Shown here: positions 22,031 through 31,340 of the stretch, in pieces
Position numbering within the stretch: the stretch's first letter is position 1
Layout: the number at the start of each line of letters is the position of its first letter
Assembly (NCBI GenBank): GCA_963691655.1
Contig: CAVNUY010000007.1
Span: forward strand, 62,001-126,000
Length of the DNA stretch: 64,000 nucleotides
Origin: Toxonevra muliebris
Taxonomy: Eukaryota; Arthropoda; Insecta; Diptera; Pallopteridae
Reading direction: 5' to 3'
Position numbers and translations under genes: made by a program
Notes under the pieces: generated by a model
Seen by the model: only the letters and a program-made list of their open reading frames with translations
Told to the model about the DNA's origin: nothing
Databases searched by the model: none

Positions 22031-23031
22031 TGTGAGGACGCAAGTCGGCCCACCCCTCGTTTGCGTCTCACCAGTAGAGTTCTATTAATATATTATTTTT
22101 ATAGATTCAGGAATTGTTTATTTTACTTTATTATTTTCTTTTTATTACCATGAATTGTTTATTTTATCATATATTTTAAAAATTGCTAAATCTAAGAAGT
22201 ATTGTATATTAAAACGAAAATGCAACCCTTCAATTGCATAAATTAATAGTCGAGTGGCGAACACACTCATCTAGCTGAATGACGCCATGTTTCGAACTCA
22301 ACGAAGGAAAAAACAACGAAACTACAAGCAGATGGCGGCGAACGAAGAAAACTCTTTCTCTTTCGGCGATCAACAGCGGCAGCAAGCAGACGTAGATTCA
22401 GGTGAGTGTCTCGCGACGGAACAGTGACTAGGAAAGCCATTTTTTTTACACATCGACGCTCCTTGGAGCCACGCATCAGGAGGATCATCGGGATAGGCCA
22501 CGCCGTCCACCCCACAGTGTTTATAGAAAACAAATCCATAAAATTAAAGTTAAATAAAAATAAAAAAAATAAAAAAAAGTAATATTTTAAAAAATGAATA
22601 AATAAATAAACAAAATATAAAAAAGTGAAAACGAAGTGAGTGTGTGTTCCTTTTTTGTTCATCACCTTTTAGTGCTACGTACTAAAGGGTTCATTTGCCG
22701 TTTCAGATCGACGCTCCTTTGTGCCACGTACTAGGAGAGATTCGAGGGATAGGCCACGCCATCGTCCAGCGGAATTTAAGGTGCAACGCACCATACGATA
22801 GTTTGTAAGTAGGTGCTCCATAGTGCCACGCACTGGGAGGAACCACAAGGCCACGCCTTGAGGTAAAATAAAAAGTGAAATTCAGAAAAATAGAGGGGCA
22901 AGATCCCCAAGTGAGTGTTGTGTAGTGTCCGTAAATTGAAAGTAGTTCACCCCGGTCCCTGTAACAAATAAATTTCTGTAGCCTCGAACCCTGGACTCGG
23001 CGAGTGATACCCAGGCTAGAGCTTCGTTACA
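22031..23031 (+). repeat. 5' LTR (1001 bp)
   Basis: It is bounded by TGTGAGG and GTTACA and followed by the primer-binding site. Inside are three diverged ~50-bp repeats with GCCACG and GGCCACGCC words (starting about 22453, 22709 and 22812). The final ~65 bases (AACAAATAAATTTCTGTAGC and on) recur at 25088-25156. AATAAA at about 22970 is a plausible polyadenylation signal. Confidence 0.8.
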
Positions 23032-23032
23032 G

Positions 23033-23050
23033 TGGCGCCCGAGCAGGGAC
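23033..23050 (+). promoter_or_regulatory. tRNA primer-binding site
   Basis: TGGCGCCCGAGCAGGGAC lies one base after the LTR. It differs by one base from the classical tRNA-Lys primer site (TGGCGCCCGAACAGGGAC), so a lysine tRNA is the likely primer. This is inferred from the sequence alone. Confidence 0.8.
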
Positions 23051-23069
23051 CGAGTGGTCGACAAGAAAT

Positions 23070-23390
23070 AGTTACAGCTACCAACTTAAAAAAGAAAAAA
23101 AAGGAAACAAACTACCAACCTAAAAAAAAAAAAATATATATAAAATTTTTTTTTTGTGAAACACTACCAACAAAAAAAAAAATTGAAAAATTAAATTTTT
23201 TTTGTGAAACACTACCAACCAAAAAAAAAAAAAATAGAAAAATTTAATTTTTTTGTGAAATACTACCAACCAAAAAAAAAAATAGGAAAAATTAATTTTT
23301 TTTTGTGAAATCATAGCAACCAAAAAAAAAAATAATATAAAATTTAATTTTTTTTTTGTTGTAAAACTTTACGAACAAAAGAAAAAATTT
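23070..23390 (+). repeat. Leader tandem repeat, ~50 bp x ~5-6
   Basis: Diverged units of the form ACTACCAACC + poly-A + short A/T core + poly-T + TGTGAAAC repeat from 23110 to about 23360, between the primer-binding site and gag. The poly-A and poly-T blocks in each unit could pair as hairpins. The region has no coding role. Confidence 0.8.
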
Positions 23391-23512
23391 TCTCAAGCTC
23401 CTGACAGTAACACATATTTGTTAATTAATTTTATATTCAGTTCCCAAAATTTTCGTGGCGAGCAAAACGCATTAGCCCCTTTAATTACAGGTCCATTGTG
23501 GAGACAACAACC

Positions 23513-25096
23513 ATGGGAGGAAACGGAGGACCGGACACGCTGACAACATCATGGGTCTACTACCTCAAGTCAGCTGAACTCACCGCATATGCACACGAAC
23601 TGGGTGTGGAGTTAAATGGAACCGTGGAGGAACAGCGCAAACAGTTTTCACAATTTATCAGTGGTGGCAACCACACCGAAGGGAAACTGGCCCATTTACA
23701 AGAACTACAGACCAAGCATACGAAGAAGAAAACAACGTCCCGGACGCCAAGTGAAACCCGCAATGGAGCTGACTCACTCAGGGTCCCGGATGAGACCCAC
23801 AATGACAACCCCCTCGAAGCTGATACCAAGAGTCCCGCAAGACAAAACTGCTACCCGTTGAGAATTCCGAGTTCTGCACAGGAAGCCGCAGTAAGTATCC
23901 AAGACCCCATTTCGGTAGCCCATGGCACCGGAAAGGTGATGGAGCAGATACGGAAGTGGTCTGCACGGTACGGCGGAGGCGAAGACCCACTATCATTCAT
24001 CGAACGTGTTGAGGAATTGACCGAGGCATATGGGATACACGTCGATTCGCTCCCAAGGACCATGCCTGAATTATTGCAAGATAAAGCCCTGGTCTGGTAT
24101 AGGAACAACAACGCACATTGGTCTACGTGGGATTCGTTTAAACGTGACTTTAAATCTTTCTTTTTACCCCCTAGGTATTTCGATACAGTGGATGACGAGA
24201 TCCGGAAGCGGTACCAGCGACCTCAAGAGAGCTTCAAGGACTATGTCCTCGCATTACAAACTCTGATGCGCCAAGCATCCTACACGGAAGAACAAAAGCT
24301 AGAAAGGATTTACCGAAACTGCCACGCAGACTATCAATGGTATATCCGGCGCAAGGACTACCAGACGCTTGCCGACTTGCTCACACTCGCCGGAGATCTT
24401 GAAAGCATCCGCGAACGAGAAACACCACAAGTGGCTACGCCACCTGGATCTACACTTGTGGCTACGACACCAGCGCAATATCGCTTCTTGGAGCCCCGCC
24501 CAGCAGGATGCGTTAACCCCAGAACGGTATGCCACCGCTGTAGACAAGAGGGTCATCAAAAACAAACATGTACCAACCAGGTGAGACTATATTGCTGGGA
24601 CTGCGGTCGAATCAATATTCGTACGAAAGAATGTTGCCGCAGACAGGGAAACGACGACGAGGCTCGGTCGCGAGGGACCAATTGCTCCCCCTCGTCCAAA
24701 CTAAAACCACTACAGCACGATGACAAGAGAATCTTCGCCAATATCGTAATTGGCGGAGAACACGTGGCGGCGACTATCGATTCGGGTGCGACCCGAAGTT
24801 TCGTCAGCGCAGAATTCATGACACGATTAGGAGAGCGGTGTACGTGGATCCCCTACCGGGGTGATGTCACCTTAGCAGATGGTACGGTGTGTCCTCTCGA
24901 GCACGCCGTACAATTAAAAGTACAGTTGGGTAGTAATGAAAACATAGTTCGGTTCCTTCTCCTACCCGAGGCCACGGAAGACGTAATCCTGGGCCTTGAC
25001 TATCTGATCCTGACCGGAGCAAAACTTAGCCTCGGCGGCGATACTTTGGATGTAGGGAAACCAGTAAGTGTCAACAAATATATATACAACAAATAA
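23513..25096 (+). CDS. Gypsy Gag-protease polyprotein, open frame
   Basis: The first ATG, at 23513, sits in a good context (ACCATGG) and gives about 527 residues without a stop. A Gag core comes first (region ending about residue 300; FIERVEELTEAYGIHVDSLP and LQDKALVWYRNNNAHW are typical of Gag). Two Cys/His knuckles follow, CHRCRQEGHQKQTC and a second CWDCGRINIRTKECC that lacks the His. Next is an aspartic protease with the active site ATIDSGATRSFVS and the late VILGLDYL motif. The frame runs into the 3' LTR remnant and stops there. The long open frame contrasts with the decay of its neighbours, so the insertion may be young. RT and integrase are absent. Confidence 0.85.
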   Translation: MGGNGGPDTLTTSWVYYLKSAELTAYAHELGVELNGTVEEQRKQFSQFISGGNHTEGKLAHLQELQTKHTKKKTTSRTPSETRNGADSLRVPDETHNDNPLEADTKSPARQNCYPLRIPSSAQEAAVSIQDPISVAHGTGKVMEQIRKWSARYGGGEDPLSFIERVEELTEAYGIHVDSLPRTMPELLQDKALVWYRNNNAHWSTWDSFKRDFKSFFLPPRYFDTVDDEIRKRYQRPQESFKDYVLALQTLMRQASYTEEQKLERIYRNCHADYQWYIRRKDYQTLADLLTLAGDLESIRERETPQVATPPGSTLVATTPAQYRFLEPRPAGCVNPRTVCHRCRQEGHQKQTCTNQVRLYCWDCGRINIRTKECCRRQGNDDEARSRGTNCSPSSKLKPLQHDDKRIFANIVIGGEHVAATIDSGATRSFVSAEFMTRLGERCTWIPYRGDVTLADGTVCPLEHAVQLKVQLGSNENIVRFLLLPEATEDVILGLDYLILTGAKLSLGGDTLDVGKPVSVNKYIYNK

Positions 25097-25156
25097 ATTT
25101 CTGTAGCCTCGAACCCTGGACTCGGCGAGTGATACCCAGGCTAGAGCTTCGTTACA
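25088..25156 (+). repeat. 3' LTR remnant (last ~69 bp)
   Basis: It is nearly identical to the end of the 5' LTR (AACAAATAAATTTCTGTAGC ... GCTTCGTTACA) and is followed by the target duplication GTAT. It is the tail of a 3' LTR whose upstream 930 bases are lost. Confidence 0.85.
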
Positions 25157-25228
25157 GTATTTTGACCGCGCGGTCTAAATACATTTTTCGTGGCTTTAAT
25201 TCATATGGCCAAATGAATTTTGATAGCA

Positions 25229-26266
25229 GTACAAAAGGAAAAGCAGCCTAAATTCCATCCATCGTGTTTTTATTACTTTTCCAGCACTGACACTACGTCA
25301 CTTTCAATTCCCGCTCTTTGGAAAAATATCGCTACCTCTATTCTTCAACCACGTATCTCAAAAAGTACCATTTCTCAGAAAACGGAAAAAAACTTTAGGT
25401 TTAAAAACGTCTGTTAAAAACCTTCTAAATTTCGGAACAGAATTAGGAACCAAATATGTGTAACCAATGTTGCATAGACCCATTACTCAAAAATTGCATT
25501 CTCTTTTTCTTTGCTGGTTAATCTCTACGAATGAAAAAAATGGTTTTAAGTCTATATACGAATATAACATGTACAGAAATAAGTAGCTAGCATCACTTGG
25601 TCCAAGCATTTCCAGCGTAAGCAAATCATTTATTGCAGTATCGTAAATAAATTAAAGCATTGTCGCTTTCTCATTTCTTGTCACCATTTTTGGTTTTTTG
25701 TATTTACCAATTTATTTAACAGCAGCTGTGTATCAATGCATGGTTGAAAAACAAAAAAATACTTAAAAATAAACCCTGATACCAAATACTAAAATGGAAC
25801 CCTGATCAAACTGTCATATAGTTGATTTACGCGCTGATTTACACGTTTATCGAAACATGCATTCCCGAAAACAACCATGTAAACTTACAAATTTTACATG
25901 GTTTACGAGTTTACACGTTCAAGGGAATACCCTTAATATGTTACAGTATTATTTTTCAAATGTCATTTAAAAAAACTTCATTTAAAAATGTTTGTGTGCA
26001 ACAGTTAAAAATATTCATTGTAATCTTAAATTACTAGAAATTTACAAATCCGAAATTAAGTTTGCATTGGAAGATGCAGTTTTTTTTTCTTTTTTTAGTT
26101 TGGATTCTTTCTCCAATTCAAGTAAACACGCTTATGATCGGGAGTAAGCACTTCAATGGCCTGTTTAGAATTTAAGTGTATTGACCCATAATTATTCATC
26201 CAGAAGCACATAAATTTAATAAATTATGTATGAATAAAATTTTCTATTTCTTTATGTTTCTTACAG
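25229..26266. other. Intron end, nothing recognised
   Basis: AT-rich sequence running to a polypyrimidine stretch (26241-26262) and the acceptor. No repeat or gene is supported. Confidence 0.45.
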
Positions 26267-27087
26267 AAAATATTCAAGTCGCCAGCAAAAAAAATTAAAT
26301 TAACATCAGCAACAAAGAGTCCCCGCGACAGCAGCAGCAGCATGTGTCATCGATGTTGTCTGACAAAGCGAAATTGAAACAAAAACCACAACTTGTAGAC
26401 GCTAAAGATACAGAATGCGACGGTAAAACAATTGAAAAGAAGGATTCAGCGGAACGGCAAGCATCATTTACAATAGAAACAATGGCAACAGCAAAAACTT
26501 ATGAAACATTATCTGATGCCAGTAAATTGTTAATGCATTCACCAAATTTTAATATCACAACTACAACAACAACGACATCAAGCACGACAACAACGACTAA
26601 TAACACAGTTCTATTTGAAGCATTAACACATTGCAATAAAACTGATTCAACATATAATAATAATAATAACAACAACAATATAAATAATTTTAATAAAAAT
26701 AATAGCAATAGTAGTCATCATCAACATAATCACAATGCAACAACAAACTCAAATAATAATAATGAATTTTGGCACGTTGCAAGTCGTTTATATTTGCAGC
26801 GGCCATTATGCTATGATATAACAAACTTAGCACCTTTACAACAACAACATCACTTACGTCAACAACATCTTCAGCGTGTGCCTCTGTATTATCGACAACA
26901 TCAACAAGCAACACTCCAACAAGCACAGCAACTACAACAATTGCAACCAAACCATCAACATAACTCGCATTCAAATCCAAACTCACATCATCAAAACGAT
27001 TTGTTGTCAATGGAAAAATCATGCCCAATAAATAATTTTCGCTACTTGGAACATGAGACACCAACACGAGCCAATGGTGTCGGTTAA
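26267..27087 (+). CDS. Last host exon, Gln/Asn/Thr/His-rich protein
   Basis: After the acceptor, the phase-0 frame reads KIFKSPAKKIKLTSATKSP then DSSSS, but stops soon after. The main frame (one base earlier) is open from 26299 to the stop at 27085-27087: QQQQHVSSMLSDKAKLKQ, a Thr/Ser run (about 26555-26605), Asn runs, a His/Asn stretch, a conserved-looking island EFWHVASRLYLQRPLCYDIT, long Gln runs, and the end FRYLEHETPTRANGVG. The switch must occur between 26299 and about 26350, by one missing base or an unseen splice. Low-complexity runs like these are common in fly transcription and signalling regulators. The function is unknown. Polyadenylation signals (AATAAA) lie at 27100 and again near 27140 and 27175. 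Confidence 0.6.
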
Positions 27088-27362
27088 ACGTCTGATATAA
27101 ATAAAAGTAGTAATTAGTAAGAATAACATATATGTATTAAAATAAAAATATATAGAGTACATATAAGCAAAGAATAAAAACATAACATAAAGTAATCCAA
27201 TGATTACTCATCTGAAACACAGAAATCTTTATTTATTTCTTTTACGGAAAATATACCGCCAAGTCGCTGCATTATGGTATAAAACAGTGGTTCTCAAGTG
27301 GAGGGACGTGCCCCTTGGGGAAACGTAGATAGATTTGAAGAGAGGCACAGCGACCTTTCAAT
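27088..27362 (+). other. Probable 3' UTR and start of intergenic DNA
   Basis: Several AATAAA motifs follow the stop within 100 bases. At 27285 the words CAGTGGTTCTCAAGTGGAG resemble a hAT-type transposon end, but no partner end was found. Confidence 0.45.
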
Positions 27363-27420
27363 AAAGAAGAAACTATGGAAATATACTCTAAAATACACCG
27401 TAATCATAATATTTAGTACT

Positions 27421-27439
27421 AGCTGGGCTCTGCCCAGCT
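27421..27439 (-). terminator. Helitron 3' hairpin and CTAG end
   Basis: AGCTGGGCTCTGCCCAGCT forms an 8-bp stem with a 3-base loop immediately inside the terminal CTAG (27419-27422). Such a hairpin near the 3' end is a defining feature of Helitrons and is thought to act as the transposition terminator. Confidence 0.9.
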
Positions 27440-27766
27440 ACGCTGTCTGGGTCTGGAAAAATAGGGTGCGTGGCAGCCCCAACCTAATCTAATTATTTAA
27501 CTTTTTGAATATCTTTTGCTTTGATTAGAGATTATTTTTAGACACCGAAATTATATTTTTAATAGGTATATTTTATTATAAATTTTTTTTAGTTTAAATT
27601 TGTTCGGTAGGATTAACATTTGACAAAAATAAATTTTTTTTATATTGGTCTTTTGATAGTTTTTGTCTAATAAAAAAAATATATATTAGCAAATAAATAA
27701 ATAAAACTAAATAGATAAAAAATAATTAAATAATTCATTAGCTATAGTTTCAACACTATGTAAATG

Positions 27767-28410
27767 TTAAATAATGTTTTTATATTTTTTATGATAAGTA
27801 GACATGAAAGTACCCTGGCGTATTCCTTTGGCGCCGAATGACGTCATTTGAAATAAGGTGTTATACTTTCTAATATTTTTTTGAAAGTGCGAAGATAACA
27901 GATGTGCCCCTGTCAATAGGTTTTTTATTGTTTCTGGTGGCTCTTGAATTTGAGGGAGAATTTCTTTGCCAGCAGCACAGCACATACCATTAGATTCATC
28001 AAACCATTTTTTTGCTAAGCATCTAGAGCACGTCTTATTCATGCCCCCAATTTGTACATTTTTTTGCTGAGAATATTCAAAATTTGGGTTATATCTAAAA
28101 GCCGACCTATTACCCATGACAGAATTTCGACTTTGCGCTCTAGATATAGATGTTATTTGTCTCTGCGTAGCAAGCCTCTGCTCACGTTCAAAACTGGATT
28201 CCTTAGTGTGAATTTGCAATTTACGAATTGGATTATTTTTAAGTCTTTGTAAGCGTTTAGGGCCAGATTCTTCGCGCGAATTCGAGATGAATATTGTCTA
28301 AAATTTTCAAAACGCTGTGAATGCTCTGGGCTAGACTCTCGGATACAACGTACTTTATATACTCTTGACGTCGATGTATTTCTAGAAAGTTCGGGTTTTC
28401 TTTTTGACAT
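27767..28410 (-). pseudogene. Helitron helicase-like protein, N-terminal part
   Basis: The minus-strand start at 28410 gives MSKRKPELSRNTSTSRVYKV, then a basic region. A one-base shift near 28259 moves to the frame QIHTKESSFEREQRLATQRQ. Next is a zinc-binding piece (CSRCLAKKW, then CCAAGKEILPQIQEPPETI) and NIRKYNTLFQMTSFGAK, which together match the Helitron_like_N domain found before the Rep nuclease. Soon after GAK the frame diverges and stops at 27767. No HUH nuclease or PIF1-type helicase follows. Confidence 0.85.
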
Positions 28411-28489
28411 TTTTCGTTATAAAAAATTAATTCGTTGGGTGTACGATTGACAAATATGTATACATATACTTGAGAGTATAATCTCAACT

Positions 28490-30114
28490 ACAACAACGAA
28501 ATAAACAAATAAATTATTTCAACATTTGTTTACAAAAAAACTATGATTTGGTATGAGCCTACTTACAACGCAAATACCTTCCTATTTAAGGTTTCTTTTA
28601 TGATCCAATAAAATCGCAATGTTACTTATTAATCGGAATACTATTTATAAATTTTTCAATTAAGTTCAGCAACACATTAATTATTCACGAAATAAAATAA
28701 GGTAATCAGCTGTTTTCATTTCCCAGCAGCCAAACAGCATTGCCAGATGTAAATAAACATTGAAAAACTGCAAACATTTATATACGAAAATTCATATATG
28801 CATATATACACATAAAGAAAAAACGAAACCGGTTTGATTGACAAATGTACAAATGTCATTCAAACTATTCTACTGATTGTTTATTTGATATTCATCTCGT
28901 TAGCATTTACAAATAGAATGGAGTTCGTAAGATTTTCACATTAAAATGAAGTTTTATTGTCACTGGAATTTCATTTTATGCTTGGATATGTATAAAACAT
29001 GCATTTGACGTCAGATTTTTAAACAGCGCAATGTCCGAGATGGCTAATGTGCAAGTTTGATGTTTTTATTAAATGTTAGCCAAGGGAAAACTTTTTTTTA
29101 CAATTTTTTAACACACATGTTTTTTCTTAAATTAAAACACCCACATAATAAGGCAACCTTTTTTCATAGTTAAACACAAATTGTATTTTAACTAAACTAT
29201 ACGCATTTACAACTTTGCATTTCATATGGACTTAAATTGTAGTTAATAAAAAAAAGAATGAAAATTTTGAATACATTTACTGGCGCAAAAGATCTTTTAG
29301 GTCGCAGTGCCTGCCTGGTTGGGCTCCTCTAATACTAATAATAATAATACTGTAGACATGCTAAATGTTTTTCTTTTTAAGAACCTGTTTTGCCCAATCT
29401 CTTTCTTGAAATCTTAAGAAGATACAAAAATTTATAGTGGACGTTATCACACACGCATGAACTCCAAGAATCCCAGAATTTATTTTTTCTTAATTTATAT
29501 GGCTATACATAAATCATAAATATTAATATAAACGAATTTACAATGAAAAAATTAATAAACAGTATATTTTTATATTCAGGTAATGCGTCTGAATCATGAA
29601 AATATAATATTGCATTTTATGCCTGATTTCCATTTTAACAACAGTTTATGGCCGACACATTCATTTTTTGTTTTGGTTTTTAGCATTGCATTTATTAACG
29701 TTATACCGACATCAGTGCGATAGGGTATGACAATCCCCAGAGCCTATATTTACTGAAATAATTTCTGTATCGGTCAAACTCTTATAATTTTCGTTGGTAG
29801 AACCTTTGCATAACAATCCTCTCAAGAAAATTTAGCTATACATATGCAACCTGAGTGTTACCAGTTCCGCGTGCTCTTGTAAAAATTCGATGGGATATGA
29901 CATCTCCACAGCAAAAATAATGAAACTTTTTGTGTAAATATTTTTGAATGCATATTCAAATTCGAATAATTTTTATTTTGTTTAAAAATCGTTTGAACAT
30001 GAAATGTTTTTATGTTATTTATACGCTTTGTGTATTTGCATGTTGTATATTTAGTTTTGTATTTACTTTTGTCGATAAAAAAAAAATAATTTGTATAAAA
30101 AAAAAATTTATCTG
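28490..30114. other. Helitron 5' region, mostly unassigned
   Basis: This 1.6-kb stretch between the Helitron start and its ORF is unusually long. It contains the dispersed repeat R3 (29150-29420). The rest is AT-rich with no recognised features. Some of it may be later insertions. Confidence 0.45.
29150..29420 (+). repeat. Repeat R3, copy inside the Helitron
   Basis: It matches 17158-17372 in landmark order and carries an additional stretch (about 29284-29352, GCGCAAAAGATCTTTTAGGT and on). Its presence in both places makes it a dispersed element or a part carried by another transposon. Confidence 0.6.
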
Positions 30115-30197
30115 GTTGGATTCGAACCCATGCCTCACAAAGCTCCTTCCTACATTCATATCTTTAACTACCCCTCTTACCAACTGATCCACACATG
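30115..30197 (-). ncRNA. tRNA-like polymerase III unit, possibly a SINE head
   Basis: The minus strand has GGTTCGAATCC (30118-30128), a perfect B box, and TGGATCAGTTGG (30180-30191), an A-box-like stretch, followed downstream by T-runs that could end transcription. The spacing between boxes is longer than in a normal tRNA and I could not fold a full cloverleaf, so it is more likely a tRNA relic or SINE head than a working tRNA gene. Confidence 0.35.
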
Positions 30198-31340
30198 AAC
30201 ATGAAATAAAATGATGAAATTATATTAATATGTAGTTACATTCATGCAAATGAGAAAAAAAATAAAACACAAAGCTCTCAAACTCTCACGCATTCTGTTC
30301 TTTTTTGTGTTTGTGCAAAAACAAATGCAAGGGAAATGAAATTTTTACTATAATAATGCATTTTGCAGACAAAGTATTAATTTTAGAAATAAGCCGCCGC
30401 TGACTTTTATGTGGCAAACAATGAGGTCTACAATCCTTTCATACATCATTTTAATGCATCTTTTATACTTCCTAAGTTATACCACTTCAAGCATTTATTT
30501 TGTATGGGAGGTGCCACACCCAATTGTTTTATTGAAATAAAATATAGCCTATGTTCAAACGGGGAACCCCACGATCACAATACTGCAAAAAATTTTAAAA
30601 TCGGGTCAGTAGTTCATGAGATTACCCCAATAATACATCCAAACTTTACTAAATTATTAATAGTATAGATTTAACAAAATATTAAAAAGCTACAATATGC
30701 TCTTTATAGCTTCAGATTTTCCATTTCTGACTTTAACTGCGAAAATACGTACAATTGGAAAAATATTTATTAAAAAAAAAAAAAATACCGAATGTGAAAA
30801 GACTTAAATTGAAGTTTCAGTTTATCGTAAGAGCCACTTTTTCCGAAATTGACTTTTATATTGCAAACGGAAGTACAAAGAACTAGACATCAGCTATCAA
30901 TAAATTAGTAATAAATTTATATATTTATTAGATTTTGAACTGAAGGAATTTTGGTGTGAAATTTTTCATTTAAAGAAGAAACTATGGAAATATACTCTAA
31001 AATACACCGTAATCATAATATTTAGTATTTAACAAAATATTAAAAAGCTACAATATGCTCTTTATAGCTTCAGATTTTCCATTTTTGACTTTAACTGCGA
31101 AAATACGTACAATTGGAAAAATATTTATTAAAAAAAAAATACCGAATGTGAAAAGACTTAAATTGAAGTTTCAGTTTATCGTAAGAGCCACTTTTTCCGA
31201 AATTGACTTTTATATTGCAAACGGAAGTACAAAGAACTAGACATCAGCTATCAATAAATTAGTAATAAATTTATATATTTATTAGATTTTGAACTGAAGG
31301 AATTTTGGTGTGAAATTTTTCATTTAAAGAATGCTTTAAA

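Larger units (their letters stand above)
22031..25156 (+). mobile_element. Ty3/Gypsy retrotransposon with internal deletion
   Basis: A 4-bp duplication GTAT flanks it (22027-22030 and 25157-25160). The 5' LTR starts TGTGAGGACGC and ends GTTACA. Then come a one-base spacer, a primer-binding site, a repeat-rich leader, an open Gag-protease frame, and only the last ~70 bases of the 3' LTR. RT, RNase H, integrase and most of the 3' LTR are missing. The loss joins codons after the protease directly to the LTR end, which suggests a single deletion, either before or after integration. Retained signals would allow mobilisation in trans only if the 3' end were complete, which it is not. Confidence 0.85.
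21903..25228. mobile_element. Palindromic MITE split by a Gypsy element
   Basis: The left arm, from 21903 (ACATTTGACCATATGATTTA then AGACCACGAAAAT), is the inverse of the right arm at about 25183-25228 (ATTTTTCGTGGCTTTAATTC then ATATGGCCAAATG). A second inverted pair is TCAAAATTCATTTGG (22006) with CCAAATGAATTTTGA (25209). Removing the LTR element at 22031-25156 and one target copy leaves a ~200-bp palindromic, non-coding transposon. The outer boundaries are approximate. Confidence 0.65.
684..26266 (+). other. Proposed 25.6-kb intron filled with transposons
   Basis: The donor GTAAGT at 684 and the acceptor in a pyrimidine-rich context, TTTCTTACAG at 26257-26266, bracket the interval. The donor falls after a complete codon (phase 0), and the acceptor frame opens with KIFKSPAKKIKLTSATKSP. 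The two exons resemble each other in being long, low-complexity and plus-strand. Further small exons inside cannot be excluded, and the pairing of these two exons is an inference. Confidence 0.5.
27419..30669 (-). mobile_element. Helitron, 3251 bp, internally deleted
   Basis: On the minus strand it begins TCTATACTATTAATAATTTA (30669 downward) and ends ...GCCCAGCTAG at 27419, that is 5'-TC and 3'-CTAG, inserted between A (27418) and T (30670). A hairpin just inside the 3' end completes the Helitron signature. The undisturbed A|T junction is present in the adjacent tandem unit at 31027/31028. The only coding remnant is the N-terminal part of the replication/helicase protein (27767-28410). The nuclease and helicase domains are missing, so it is non-autonomous or a deletion derivative. 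Confidence 0.92.
27363..31340 (+). repeat. 358-bp tandem repeat interrupted by the Helitron
   Basis: The unit has a left part (GAAGAAACTATGGAAATATA ... ATATTTAGTA, 27366-27418 and 30976-31027) and a right part (TTTAACAAAATATTAAAAAG ... TTTCATTTAAAGAA, 30670-30975 and 31028-31330). The Helitron lies between left and right parts of the first unit. The second unit is uninterrupted. The two right parts are almost identical, differing mainly in A-run length (30771-30785 against 31132-31139). Confidence 0.9.

Noticed and set aside
22267..22665. 132-codon minus-strand ORF in the Gypsy LTR
   Set aside because: It lies in the LTR, has a poly-T derived Phe/Leu stretch and no motif, so it is a chance frame.
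23120..23323. Minus-strand ORF rich in Phe and Lys over the leader repeat
   Set aside because: It is produced by poly-A/poly-T tandem units and has no protein-like complexity.
27285..27330. hAT-type transposon end (CAGTGGTTCTCAAGTGG)
   Set aside because: The word resembles hAT ends, but no matching inverse end or 8-bp duplication was found nearby, so it is not listed as an element.
30411..30668. 85-codon ORF at the Helitron 5' end
   Set aside because: It lies on the strand opposite to Helitron transcription and runs to the terminal bases. It is non-coding end sequence.
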